From positions 1-38,079 of the forward strand of contig JAEXMB010000040.1 of the NCBI GenBank assembly GCA_023444705.1: a stretch of 38,079 nucleotides of DNA, given 5' to 3'. Made by a program: the position numbers and the translations under genes. Shown here piece by piece: positions 1-7,604 of the stretch. The first letter of the stretch is position 1. Each line of letters opens with the position of its first letter. The notes beneath the pieces are model-generated. The model worked only from the letters and a program-made list of their open reading frames with translations, was not told where the DNA came from and made no database searches. Origin of the DNA: Pseudomonadota bacterium (GTDB lineage: Bacteria > Pseudomonadota > Alphaproteobacteria > Micavibrionales > UBA2020).

Positions 1-37
1 TAAATTAATCAAGGTTAAGACGACAGGTCCGCCGCGC

Positions 38-65
38 TTGACATATTCTATAAATTGTTTATGGT
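38..65 (+). promoter_or_regulatory. Sigma-70-type promoter of the four-paralog operon
   Basis: A perfect -35 hexamer TTGACA (38-43) is followed after 16 nt by TATGGT (60-65), four of six matches to the -10 consensus. The first gene starts at 102, so the leader would be about 30 nt. No other promoter of this quality precedes the four overlapping genes. Confidence 0.55.
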
Positions 66-101
66 AACTCCAGTTTTTCCCGCAAAACCGGATTACCCGC
101 C

Positions 102-413
102 ATGTCCCATAGCGAAGATTTCGCCGCCGCCGCTGCAAAAAGCGCATCCAAATTCACCAAGACCGACAGTGCCGTTTTGTGCAGCAAGACCACGGCGACG
201 CTCGACATGTACCACTACTACGACTTTATCAACCGCACCGTGCTGGTGCGTGTCGAGCAGAAGGAACATATCAACGTCATCCCCTTTCGTGACTGCGAGC
301 CCGATACGCTGGCCTTCATGCACGCCAGACTGGTGGAACTTGGCGGCACCCCGCCGCCCCTGCCCGTCAGCGATGCCAAGCGCAGCCTGATCGCAAAAGG
401 GCCGTCGTCATGA
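102..413 (+). CDS. Small protein of unknown function, paralog 1 of 4
   Basis: The 103 aa product matches no family I recognise. It is the first of four adjacent homologous genes. Shared landmarks are an N-terminal M-S-x-S-E-D-F, a middle DFINRTV (D/N-F-hydrophobic-x-R-x-hydrophobic), a PF-x-D/L element, a helix ending LVELGG, a proline run PPPLP, and a tail IAKGP. There is no signal peptide or membrane segment, so a small cytosolic domain is likely. The stop overlaps the next start in ATGA (410-413), which indicates translational coupling. A frame beginning at 55 also covers this region, but only the 102 start gives the conserved N-terminus. Confidence 0.85.
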   Translation: MSHSEDFAAAAAKSASKFTKTDSAVLCSKTTATLDMYHYYDFINRTVLVRVEQKEHINVIPFRDCEPDTLAFMHARLVELGGTPPPLPVSDAKRSLIAKGPSS

Positions 414-730
414 GCTATAGCGAAGATTTTTCCGCCATCAGCAAAAAAATGACCTTCAGCAAGGACAACGATGTCCAGCTTCTGGTCAAGCAACCCGGCA
501 TCTATTACGAATCCAGTTTCAGATATAATTTCATGACCCGCATGCTGGTCTATTCGTCCGGCGTTTATAATGAAACGAGCGGCGCGGGCGTCGCTCCTTT
601 CTCGCAACTTGATCCTGAAATGCTGGCCGCCATGCGCGACAAGCTGATCGAGCTTGGCGGCAAACCGCCGGCCCTGCCCGCATCAGACAGCGCGCCGTTC
701 AGCCCTATCCGCAAAGGACCGCAGTCATGA
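410..730 (+). CDS. Small protein of unknown function, paralog 2 of 4
   Basis: This 106 aa paralog starts MSYSEDF and carries NFMTRML, PFSQLD, KLIELGG, PPALP and a final PIRKGP, the same landmarks in the same order as its neighbours. The middle (about residues 15-65) is divergent, while the N-terminus and the last 40 residues are conserved. It is coupled on both sides by four-nucleotide ATGA overlaps (410-413 and 727-730). I cannot assign a function. Confidence 0.85.
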   Translation: MSYSEDFSAISKKMTFSKDNDVQLLVKQPGIYYESSFRYNFMTRMLVYSSGVYNETSGAGVAPFSQLDPEMLAAMRDKLIELGGKPPALPASDSAPFSPIRKGPQS

Positions 731-1056
731 CGTACAGCGAAGAATTTTCACGCGCCGCGCAACGATGTGAGGATAACGGCCTGTCGCTTGATAAAATGAA
801 CGACGCCTGCATCGCCTACGAAGCGTCCTACGACAATGTGCGCACGATCAGGCTGTATGATTTTCTGGCCCGCACCGTGACCACGGTGATAGAGGTCGCA
901 AGCGGCAACGACAGTTCGCACATCGAACCCTTCGCCGACATCGACGGCGAGACGCTGGCCTATATGCGCGACAAGCTGACGGAACTTGGCGGCAATCCGC
1001 CGCCCCTGCCCGCGGCAGACGGGCAGCGCACCCTGATCGGCAAAGGACCACGCTGA
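727..1056 (+). CDS. Small protein of unknown function, paralog 3 of 4
   Basis: This 109 aa paralog starts MTYSEEF, with DFLARTV, PFADID, KLTELGG, PPPLP and IGKGP in family order. Its start overlaps the previous stop (ATGA). Its own stop shares one base with the next start (TGATG, 1054-1058). It is acidic and lacks cysteines other than two in the variable N-terminal half. No function can be assigned. Confidence 0.85.
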   Translation: MTYSEEFSRAAQRCEDNGLSLDKMNDACIAYEASYDNVRTIRLYDFLARTVTTVIEVASGNDSSHIEPFADIDGETLAYMRDKLTELGGNPPPLPAADGQRTLIGKGPR

Positions 1057-1382
1057 TGTCACTGAGCGAAGATTTTGAACACGCCCAGAAAAGTGCCGGC
1101 GAAAACAGCCACCCCTTTTACACAGGCAATGCCGGAACCAGCCTGTCGTTCCTGCAATCCGGCCGGGGTGCCAACCATTACTGCACCTTTCACTTCCTGA
1201 CCCGCACCATGACCGTCACCACCGGACATGGCGAGGGCGGCGTTACCGTTGTGCCGTTTTCGCAGCTGGACCGCGAAGTGCTGGAATTCATGCATGCCAA
1301 GCTGGTGGAGATGGGCGGCCACCCGCCCGTCCTGCCCAAGGACGACAGCCTGCCAAGCCCGATCCGCAAAAATACCCCGTAA
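1056..1382 (+). CDS. Small protein of unknown function, paralog 4 of 4
   Basis: The last member, 108 aa, starts MSLSEDF and has HFLTRTM, PFSQLD, KLVEMGG, PPVLP and PIRKNTP. It overlaps the preceding gene by one base (TGATG). No terminator with a U-tract follows. The next element is the trcR promoter with a palindrome at 1417-1440, so transcription may read into trcR. Function unknown. Confidence 0.85.
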   Translation: MSLSEDFEHAQKSAGENSHPFYTGNAGTSLSFLQSGRGANHYCTFHFLTRTMTVTTGHGEGGVTVVPFSQLDREVLEFMHAKLVEMGGHPPVLPKDDSLPSPIRKNTP

Positions 1383-1416
1383 TTTCATTGCTTTATTGGC
1401 AAAAACGGCGAAAAAA

Positions 1417-1457
1417 CGCGGTTTTTCTTTGAAAACCGCGCCCCCAGACCCTATAGT
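1417..1457 (+). promoter_or_regulatory. trcR promoter with palindrome over the -35 box
   Basis: TTGAAA (1429-1434), a 17 nt spacer and TATAGT (1452-1457) make a near-consensus promoter, giving a leader of about 110 nt before trcR. A perfect 9 bp inverted repeat, CGCGGTTTT / AAAACCGCG with a 6 nt gap (1417-1440), covers the -35 box and looks like an operator. A related palindrome lies over a TTGAAA upstream of the Bax-inhibitor gene (19553-19571). Confidence 0.55.
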
Positions 1458-1575
1458 CTTGCTTACTTTCCCCCTGATCGAATGATTCTACCTCGATCGG
1501 CGTGGCCGCTGAAACCGGCTGCGACAGCCAAAGACCCGTGGGAAAAACGATTTTTACACACGAAGGAGCATAACA

Positions 1576-2271
1576 ATGGCTTATCCGCTGATGCCCAAGG
1601 CGACCGCAGTCTGGCTGGTCGACAACACCGCACTCACCTTTGACCAGATCGCCGATTTCTGCGGCCTGCACCCCCTTGAAGTCCAGGCACTCGCCGACGG
1701 CGACGTCAACGCGGGCATCATGGGCACCAGCCCCATCCTGTCGGGCGAACTGACAGCGGAGGAAATCGCACGTTGCGAAAAAACCACCACCGCGCGCCTG
1801 AAAATGCTGAAAACCGATCTGCCCAAGCCGCGCGCACGCTCCAAGGGCCCACGCTACACGCCGGTCAACAAGCGTCAGGAAAAGCCCAACGCCATTGCCT
1901 TCCTGCTGAAAACATATCCGCAGCTGGCGGACGTGCAGATCGCCAAGCTGATCGGTTCGACCAAGCCGACCATCGAAAGCATCCGCAGCAAAACCCACCC
2001 GCTGACCGCCACCATCAAGCCGGTTGACCCCGTGGTCATCGGCCTGTGTTCTGCGGAGGAGCTGGAAAAAGCGCTCAAGCGCGCCAACCGCCGTGTAGAG
2101 CGCGAACAGGGCGGCAAGCCCGTCGCGGTTGAAGGTGAAGTTGCCGCATCCGACGAAGCCGGTTACGGCAGTGCCGATGACACGCACGAACCGCCCACCT
2201 ACGACGCGAATATCGAAGTCGAAGGCGAGGATGATACCGCCGCCACCGCACGCACTGCGGAAATCGGCTAA
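1576..2271 (+). CDS. trcR: Cell cycle transcriptional regulator TrcR (DUF1013)
   Basis: The 231 aa product matches the alphaproteobacterial DUF1013/TrcR family from its opening MAYPLMPKATAVWLVDNT onward. Two helix-turn-helix-like stretches are visible: about residues 19-43 (LTFDQIADFCGL) and about 112-138 (VQIAKLIGSTKPTIESIR). The C-terminal 60 residues are acidic and low in complexity. The start is fixed by a strong Shine-Dalgarno GAAGGAG seven bases upstream. The family is known as a cell-cycle-linked transcription factor of this class, acting in the cytoplasm on DNA. A Rho-independent terminator follows. Confidence 0.9.
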   Translation: MAYPLMPKATAVWLVDNTALTFDQIADFCGLHPLEVQALADGDVNAGIMGTSPILSGELTAEEIARCEKTTTARLKMLKTDLPKPRARSKGPRYTPVNKRQEKPNAIAFLLKTYPQLADVQIAKLIGSTKPTIESIRSKTHPLTATIKPVDPVVIGLCSAEELEKALKRANRRVEREQGGKPVAVEGEVAASDEAGYGSADDTHEPPTYDANIEVEGEDDTAATARTAEIG

Positions 2272-2296
2272 GACGCTCTTGCCCGCAGGGCATAGA

Positions 2297-2331
2297 AAAA
2301 GGCGGCCACCCTTGCGGTGCGCCGCCTTTTC
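2297..2331 (+). terminator. Rho-independent terminator of trcR
   Basis: The stem AAAAGGCGGC (2297-2306) pairs with GCCGCCTTTT (2321-2330) and ends in a T tract. The A tract on the other side makes it potentially bidirectional, which suits the convergent minus-strand gene at 2353. Confidence 0.85.
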
Positions 2332-2352
2332 TTTGCTCAGGGCACCGGACGG

Positions 2353-2529
2353 TTAATGCGCCGTCGCATCGCGCTTGAGGCGCTCGATGCGCTCCTTGAG
2401 CTGCAGTTTTTCAAGCTTGTAATGGCGGATACGGCCGGTATCCAGCACAGGGCGGCGTTGCTCGTGGTCGATCTTGGCCTGAAGGCCGTGGTGTTTCTTT
2501 TCCAGGGTCGTAAGGTGGGAGTTGAGCAT
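2353..2529 (-). CDS. DUF465 (YdcH-type) small coiled-coil protein
   Basis: The 58 aa frame reads MLNSHLTTLEKKHHGLQAKI and continues through RRPVLDTGRIRHYKLEKLQLK to ATAH. It has the L-x-x-L-x-x-K-H heptads, the K-L-E-K-L-x-L-K-E-R-I helix and the length of the DUF465 family (short helical hairpins of unknown role, common in proteobacteria). A Shine-Dalgarno AAGGAG (2539-2544, complement) sits nine bases upstream of the ATG. A longer frame over the same DNA is a shadow. Confidence 0.8.
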   Translation of the reverse strand: MLNSHLTTLEKKHHGLQAKIDHEQRRPVLDTGRIRHYKLEKLQLKERIERLKRDATAH

Positions 2530-2609
2530 CGGCCGGATCTCCTTGTGCGTAGGCGCTGAAACGAAGATGACAAGACCTTCAGTATAAACCCGCAGGTGTC
2601 ACCAAACGG

Positions 2610-3317
2610 TTAAAACGCCGCAAGGAAAGCCGTCATGGCGCGCGCGATGTCGGGGGCGTGTTCGCACGGCAGCATATGCCCGCCGTCGATCACCACATGC
2701 TCGCCTTTTTGCAGCTCTGCCAGTGCCTTGCCCTGTTCGACCGGCGTCATCTTGTCAAAGCGCGCGCTGATGACCAGCGTCTTTTTGCCGCATGGGGCGA
2801 CCTCGGGCATCGTGCTACACGCCGTCAGGTCTGCCGCCAATGCCTGCGATGGCGTTTTTTGCATGACCTGCGTCACCACATGGCGCACGGCCTCGGCCTG
2901 CGGATGGCGGGAATCACAGCTCCATTTTACGATCATCGCCTGCGCCGCCGCCGGATCGGATTGTGCCAGCGCCAGCAAATCGGCGTTGACGGGCATGCGC
3001 GGCGCACTGGCAATGGCCACCACGCCCGCAACGCGCGCATGATGTGCAGCGGCAAAAGAAACCGCTGCACCCAGCGAGTGGCCAACCAAAACAACATCCT
3101 TGCCGTCTTCGACGCCATCAATGACGCTGGCAAGCCATGCCGCCATATCATCGACATTGCGCAGCAATAGCGTGGTATCGTCGCCCGTGTGGTGACCCGG
3201 CATGGTGACCGGCTGAAACGCCGTGCCATAGCCCGCCGCGGCCAGATGCGGCGCAAGCCCGCCCCAGACTTGCGCATTCATACCCGCGCCATGCAATGCG
3301 ATCAGGTGAAGAGACAT
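2610..3317 (-). CDS. Alpha/beta hydrolase
   Basis: This 235 aa protein has an alpha/beta-hydrolase fold. LIALHGAGMN near the N-terminus supplies the oxyanion-hole HG motif. The nucleophile elbow is GHSLG with Ser81. Asp188 in SARFDKMTP is the likely acid, and His214 in DGGHMLP the likely base, giving a complete triad in the usual order. No signal peptide is visible, so it is probably cytosolic. The substrate cannot be inferred; an esterase or lipase-like acyl hydrolase is the best general call. It is transcribed alone, on the opposite strand to trcR. Confidence 0.85.
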   Translation of the reverse strand: MSLHLIALHGAGMNAQVWGGLAPHLAAAGYGTAFQPVTMPGHHTGDDTTLLLRNVDDMAAWLASVIDGVEDGKDVVLVGHSLGAAVSFAAAHHARVAGVVAIASAPRMPVNADLLALAQSDPAAAQAMIVKWSCDSRHPQAEAVRHVVTQVMQKTPSQALAADLTACSTMPEVAPCGKKTLVISARFDKMTPVEQGKALAELQKGEHVVIDGGHMLPCEHAPDIARAMTAFLAAF

Positions 3318-3383
3318 GAAAGCGAACCCCCGTTCAAATTGGCTGTCTTCAGTCTAGCGCAAAGACGCGCCACAGACAGCGCG

Positions 3384-3413
3384 AAAAAAAACCGCCCCAG
3401 AGTACAGGGGCGG
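3384..3413 (-). terminator. Rho-independent terminator (minus strand)
   Basis: On the minus strand CCGCCCC and GGGGCGG form a perfect 7 bp GC stem (3392-3398 with 3407-3413) with an 8 nt loop, followed by eight U residues (3384-3391). It would end the candidate small RNA, and read-through from the transporter gene. Confidence 0.85.
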
Positions 3414-3475
3414 GGTGAAGACATCACGAGGAGGCACAGATGAAGACAGAAAATCAATTGAGCGAAACCGCTCAC
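3384..3475 (-). ncRNA. Candidate small regulatory RNA, about 92 nt
   Basis: Read on the minus strand from about 3475, the predicted RNA opens with a 6 bp hairpin TGAGCG-GTTT-CGCTCA. A single-stranded U/C-rich stretch follows, containing CCTCCTCG (complement of 3428-3435), which is complementary to a Shine-Dalgarno. It ends in the terminator at 3384-3413. A -10-like TAGGAT (3487-3482) and a perfect CtrA box centred near -32 precede it. Alphaproteobacterial sRNAs often expose CCUCC-type anti-SD loops. No homologous Rfam family is claimed; this is inference from architecture. Confidence 0.5.
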
Positions 3476-3499
3476 ATCTTCATCCTAGCTCCAGTGTGG

Positions 3500-3515
3500 T
3501 TAAATTCCCGTTAAC
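3500..3515. promoter_or_regulatory. CtrA-type binding box, TTAA-N7-TTAAC
   Basis: TTAAATTCCCGTTAAC matches the full CtrA consensus TTAA-N7-TTAAC. It is symmetric enough to match on both strands. It lies between the transporter stop (3533) and the sRNA candidate, with its centre about 32 bp upstream of the predicted start, the usual position for CtrA-activated promoters. Confidence 0.55.
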
Positions 3516-3532
3516 GCGGCAAAAGACGCGGT

Positions 3533-5257
3533 TTAAACCGCTTCTTCGCCCGTTGCCGCCGCCGGTGCGGGCCCTGATTCGCTGACCGCGACCGGATCGC
3601 GCCATTTCAGCGGCTTGAGGCGCGAGGCCGTCAGCTCGTTGGCGTCTTCCAAAATAGGATAGGCGATCAGCGCGATATAACTGTTCACGCGGCGCAGGTC
3701 GCGCAGGATATCAAGGTGGAGCGAACTGGTCGCCACGGTTTCCGCAACGCCGGCGGACAGGCGGCGGAAATGGTTTTCGGTTGCCTGTGTTTCCTGCTCG
3801 CGCAGGGCGGCTTTTTGCGCGAACAGGTCGCGTGCCATTTTCACGTCGCCACTCATGAACACGTTCTGCGCCAGACGCAGGTTTTCCATGACGCGGTGGT
3901 GCAGGTCGGCGATCTCGCCATAGCCTTGGCGCGAAAAATTATCCTGATTGCGGATCTTCTTGGCGGCAAGCTCCATCAGGTTACGGTCGATGATGTCGCC
4001 GATATGCTCAAGGTTGGTCGAGAACGTCAGGATCTGCATGTAGCGCTTGCTCTCGGCCTTGTCGAGAGCGTTGACCGACAGGCGCGCAAGGTAGGTCTTG
4101 ACCGCTTGATAAAGGCTGTCGACGATGATCTCGCGGTCGCGGATGTCTTGCACCACGCGGCTGTTGCCTGACCTGAACGCTTCAAGCGTATCGGCCAGCA
4201 TGCGCTGGATAACATCGCTGATGCGCAACGTCTCGCGCGCGACCAGCGCAAGGGCCGCGGGAGGTGAGGCAATCGCGGTGGGGTCAAGATAGCGCGGCAG
4301 GCTTTCGTTTTCCTCGCGCGGGCGGTCGGGCAGGATTTTCTCGCTCAGCTTGGTCAGCGGACCGATGATGGGCAGGAAGATAATCAACAGCGCGACGTTG
4401 AACACAGTGTGAAAATTCACCACCATGCGCGCAGGATCGGCATGCAGGCTTTCGATAAAGGGCAAGATATAAACCTGCATCAGCGGGAAAGCCATGACGA
4501 CACCGATCACGCGCGTCAACAGGTTGCCAAGGGGAATGCGCCGCCCTGCCGGAATATCGCGCAAGGTCATCATGACCGGACCGATGGCCGAGCCGATGTT
4601 CGCGCCCAGCACCATATAAAGCGCCATTTCAACCGGCATGGTGCCGGAACTGACGAAACCCATATACAGCAGGACCATGCCAAGGCCGCCCTGCACCAGC
4701 CATGTCACGATGGCGGAAAAGACGATGGCCAGCAGCGGCTCGGCATTCAGCGGGCCGATCAGCACATGCAGCGTCTGCGATTCCTTGAGCGGCAGCATGG
4801 TCATGTCGATCAGCTGCAGCGCCAGCAACGCAAGGCCCACGCCAAACAGCGCACGGCCCACATGCTTGTACTGGCTTGATTCCATCATCTTGTTGACGGT
4901 GTAGCCCGATACCAGCAAGACCGGCATCAGCCATGCCATGTCGAGCGACATGATCTGCGCTGCCAGCGTGGTGCCGACATCAGCACCCAGGATAACCGCC
5001 AGCGCGCCCGCAACGGTAATCACGCCGCGCGCGGCAAACGAACTGGTGATGAGGGTTGCGGCAGTGGAAGACTGCAACAGCGTGGCGACAAAGATGCCCA
5101 CACCCACAGCCTTGAAACGGTTGGAGGTCGATGCCGAAATCGCACGACGGAACGACGCGCCAAAGGCGCGGTTGAGGCCGCTTGAGACCATACTGATCCC
5201 CCACAACAGCAGGCAGACGCCGCCGCTCAGGGTGATGAGTGTTTCTGTCGCGCTAAT
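3533..5257 (-). CDS. Na/Pi cotransporter family protein with PhoU-like domain
   Basis: The protein has two Na/Pi-cotransporter repeats (QSSTAATLITS and GADVGTT in the first; GANIGSAIGPV in the second) across about eight membrane segments. A C-terminal cytoplasmic PhoU-like helical domain of about 220 residues follows. The family moves phosphate or related anions with sodium at the inner membrane. The first standard start is TTG at 5206, but that cuts into TM1. In-frame residues upstream (about 17, ending GGVCLLLWG) match the family N-terminus and begin at ATT (5255-5257), eight bases after a perfect AAGGAG (5266-5271). No ATG, GTG or in-frame stop intervenes. I therefore use ATT (574 aa); TTG at 5206 (557 aa) is the alternative. 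Confidence 0.85.
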   Translation of the reverse strand: MSATETLITLSGGVCLLLWGISMVSSGLNRAFGASFRRAISASTSNRFKAVGVGIFVATLLQSSTAATLITSSFAARGVITVAGALAVILGADVGTTLAAQIMSLDMAWLMPVLLVSGYTVNKMMESSQYKHVGRALFGVGLALLALQLIDMTMLPLKESQTLHVLIGPLNAEPLLAIVFSAIVTWLVQGGLGMVLLYMGFVSSGTMPVEMALYMVLGANIGSAIGPVMMTLRDIPAGRRIPLGNLLTRVIGVVMAFPLMQVYILPFIESLHADPARMVVNFHTVFNVALLIIFLPIIGPLTKLSEKILPDRPREENESLPRYLDPTAIASPPAALALVARETLRISDVIQRMLADTLEAFRSGNSRVVQDIRDREIIVDSLYQAVKTYLARLSVNALDKAESKRYMQILTFSTNLEHIGDIIDRNLMELAAKKIRNQDNFSRQGYGEIADLHHRVMENLRLAQNVFMSGDVKMARDLFAQKAALREQETQATENHFRRLSAGVAETVATSSLHLDILRDLRRVNSYIALIAYPILEDANELTASRLKPLKWRDPVAVSESGPAPAAATGEEAV

Positions 5258-5458
5258 GGCACTTACTCCTTAACAGTCTTGCATCGTCTTTTCCGCGGCG
5301 CACCACAACAGCGGCGCATAACGAAAAACCGGGGGATGCACGGAACAGTAGCCGCGCATCTTTCCCCCTTTTATATCCTTCACACCCTTATCTTGGAACC
5401 GTCGGGCCTTATGTGGCCCTGACAGGCAGCCGCCCCTCAGCGCGGGACAGCCTGCGTG

Positions 5459-6235
5459 TTAGTGTACGTTGGCCCACAGGCGGCGTTTCATCGCCAGCAA
5501 GATGCCCGAGAAGACGATCATGAACAGCACAACCTTGATGCCCATGCCCTTGCGTTCTTCCATATGGGGTTCGCTGGTCCAGGCCAGAAACTGCGCGACG
5601 TCAGACGCCATCTGGTCAACGGTGGCTTCGGTACCGTCGGCAAAGGTCACCTGACCTTCGCTCAGCGGCGGCGCCATCGCGATCTGGTGGCCGGTGAAAT
5701 ACTTGTTGTAGTGCATGCCTTCGTTCATCTGCACGTCGGCGGGCGCGTCTTCATAGCCGGTCAGCAGGCCATGCACGTAATCTTCACCACCGTGGCGTGC
5801 CTTGACGATCAGCGACAGGTCGGGCGGCAACGCGCCACCATTGGACGCGCGCGCGGCCTGATCGTTCTTGAAGGGCGACACGAAGCGGTCGGACGGGCGG
5901 CCCGGACGGTCAAACATCTCGCCGTCGTCGCCGGGGCCGTCGGTGACGGTGTATTCGGCAGCGATGGTCTTGACCTGATCGGGGCTGTAACCCAGACCTT
6001 CAAGGTGGCGGTAGGACAGCAGCTTCATCGAATGGCAGGCCGAGCAGACTTCCTTGTACACCTGAAAGCCGCGTTGCAGGGCAGCGCGGTCATACGTGCC
6101 GGTCACGCCTTTGTGATGCCAGTGCATTTCCGGCGGATGCGGCGCGTCGCCTGCGGCCTGTACGGCGGCCGGTGCGGCCGACAGCAGCAATGCCGTTGCG
6201 GCGGTGGCGATGAAGGTGCGGGTCAGGAGTTTCAT
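5459..6235 (-). CDS. petC: Cytochrome c1 of the bc1 complex
   Basis: This 258 aa protein begins with a cleavable signal peptide (MKLLTRTF then a hydrophobic run to AVQAA, about residues 1-28). It carries the covalent haem motif CSACH (Cys64, Cys67, His68). A later IAMAPPLS holds the likely axial Met. It ends with one membrane anchor and basic tail RRLWANVH. It passes electrons from the Rieske centre to periplasmic cytochrome c. The start at 6235 is chosen because a frame extending to 6331 adds a non-homologous, proline- and arginine-rich leader. It is the last gene of petABC, 43 nt after petB. Confidence 0.93.
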   Translation of the reverse strand: MKLLTRTFIATAATALLLSAAPAAVQAAGDAPHPPEMHWHHKGVTGTYDRAALQRGFQVYKEVCSACHSMKLLSYRHLEGLGYSPDQVKTIAAEYTVTDGPGDDGEMFDRPGRPSDRFVSPFKNDQAARASNGGALPPDLSLIVKARHGGEDYVHGLLTGYEDAPADVQMNEGMHYNKYFTGHQIAMAPPLSEGQVTFADGTEATVDQMASDVAQFLAWTSEPHMEERKGMGIKVVLFMIVFSGILLAMKRRLWANVH

Positions 6236-6278
6236 TGCAGGTGGCTTTCCATCAATTGAAGTCGTGTCACAGTCCGGC

Positions 6279-7541
6279 TTAGTGCTTGCAGGCCGCGTCG
6301 ATGCTCTCGGGCACGGGCAGCGTTTTTTCAAAGCGCGGCAGCAGCGGCAAGATGAGCAGGAAGTGGACGAAGTAGTACAGCGTCGCGATCTGGCCCAAAA
6401 TCACCGGCAGGCCTTCGGCAGGCTGGCTGCCCGCATAGCCAAGAACGATGAAGGCGATCAGCAGCGCCAGCGTGCACCATTTATAGATGGGGCGGTACTT
6501 GGCGCTCTTGACGGGGGAGCGGTCGAGCCACGGCAGGAACATCCACAGGATGATCGAGCCGAACATCGCGATCACACCCTGCAGCTTGGCGGGGAAGACC
6601 ACGATGGTGGTGAAGGGGATGGTGATGTCAAAGGTAAACGCGCGCAGGATCGCATAGAACGGCAGGAAGTACCATTCGGGCACGATGTGCGGCGGGGTGA
6701 CCATGCTGTCAAAGGGCTTGAAGTGGTCGAATTCGGTCAGCGCGAGGGGTGCAAAGAACACCACCGCCATGAACAGGGTCAAAAAGACCACCAGCGCAAA
6801 GCTGTCCTTGGCCGTGAAGTACGGGTTGAACGGCAGGGTGTCTTTTTCGCTTTTGGGTTCAACGCCCGTGGGGTTGTTCGATCCCGTCAGGTGCAGCGCC
6901 CAGACGTGGACAAAGACGACGCCAAGGATGACGAAGGGCAGCAGGAAGTGCAGCGCAAAGAAACGGTTGAGCGTGGGGTTATCGACCGAGAAGCCGCCCC
7001 ACAGCCAGGTAACCAGACCGTCGCCCACCAGCGGGAAGGCGCCAAAGAGCGAGGTAATCACCGTCACACCCCAGCCCGACATCTGCGACCACGGCAGCGC
7101 ATAGCCCATGAAGGCGGTCGCCATCATCAGCAGGAAGATCAGCACGCCGACGATCCACAGCAACTCGCGCGGTTGCTTGTACGATCCATAGAACATGCCG
7201 CGCGCGATGTGGATATAGACGGCGATGAAGAAGAACGACGCGCCGTTCATGTGCGTGTAGCGCAGCAGCCAGCCATAATTGACATCGCGCATGATGCGCT
7301 CGACGCTGTCAAAGGCCATGTGCGTGTTGGGCACATAGCTCATCGCCAGCACGATGCCGGTGACGATCATGATCATCAGCATGGTCAGCGCGATGCCGCC
7401 GAAGCTCCACAGGTAATTGGCGTTCTTGGGCATCGGAAAGACGCCGTATTCCTTTTTCAGCATCGTGAAGATCGGCAGGCGCGTATCGACCCAGTTGATG
7501 ACCGGGTTCTTGAAATCGCTGACGTGGGGCTGGTGTGCCAT
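6279..7541 (-). CDS. petB: Cytochrome b of the bc1 complex
   Basis: This 420 aa polytopic protein has the haem-ligand histidine pairs His97/His111 and His198/His212, 14 residues apart, and the Qo-site PEWY (288-291). The length is typical of a full-length alphaproteobacterial cytochrome b rather than the split b6/subunit IV form. It sits in the inner membrane and carries both quinol-oxidising and quinone-reducing sites. It is the middle gene of petABC. Confidence 0.96.
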   Translation of the reverse strand: MAHQPHVSDFKNPVINWVDTRLPIFTMLKKEYGVFPMPKNANYLWSFGGIALTMLMIMIVTGIVLAMSYVPNTHMAFDSVERIMRDVNYGWLLRYTHMNGASFFFIAVYIHIARGMFYGSYKQPRELLWIVGVLIFLLMMATAFMGYALPWSQMSGWGVTVITSLFGAFPLVGDGLVTWLWGGFSVDNPTLNRFFALHFLLPFVILGVVFVHVWALHLTGSNNPTGVEPKSEKDTLPFNPYFTAKDSFALVVFLTLFMAVVFFAPLALTEFDHFKPFDSMVTPPHIVPEWYFLPFYAILRAFTFDITIPFTTIVVFPAKLQGVIAMFGSIILWMFLPWLDRSPVKSAKYRPIYKWCTLALLIAFIVLGYAGSQPAEGLPVILGQIATLYYFVHFLLILPLLPRFEKTLPVPESIDAACKH

Positions 7542-7604
7542 ATCGGTGTTCCTGTGGGATCAGTAGAAAAAAGAAAGACGTGAAACGCGCGGGCGCAAAG
7601 GAGG

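Noticed and set aside
5..18. TTAA-N6-TTAA near the window start as a second CtrA box
   Set aside because: The spacing is six, not seven, and the trailing base is G rather than C.
1417..1440. The strong hairpin after paralog 4 as a terminator
   Set aside because: There is no T tract on the plus strand, and it overlaps a good -35 box. The T tract is on the minus strand, where no gene needs it.
3440..3514. A 24-codon plus-strand frame with an ideal AGGAGG ribosome site
   Set aside because: The AGGAGG is the complement of the CCTCCT stretch in the sRNA candidate, and the frame runs into the CtrA box. No homology or neighbouring transcript supports it.
6204..7583. Long open frame (459 codons) on the plus strand across petB
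   Set aside because: It is antisense to an unmistakable cytochrome b and rich in His, Arg, Gln and Asp, typical of a GC-driven shadow frame. The same applies to other long frames opposite cca, the aldo/keto reductase and ybbP.
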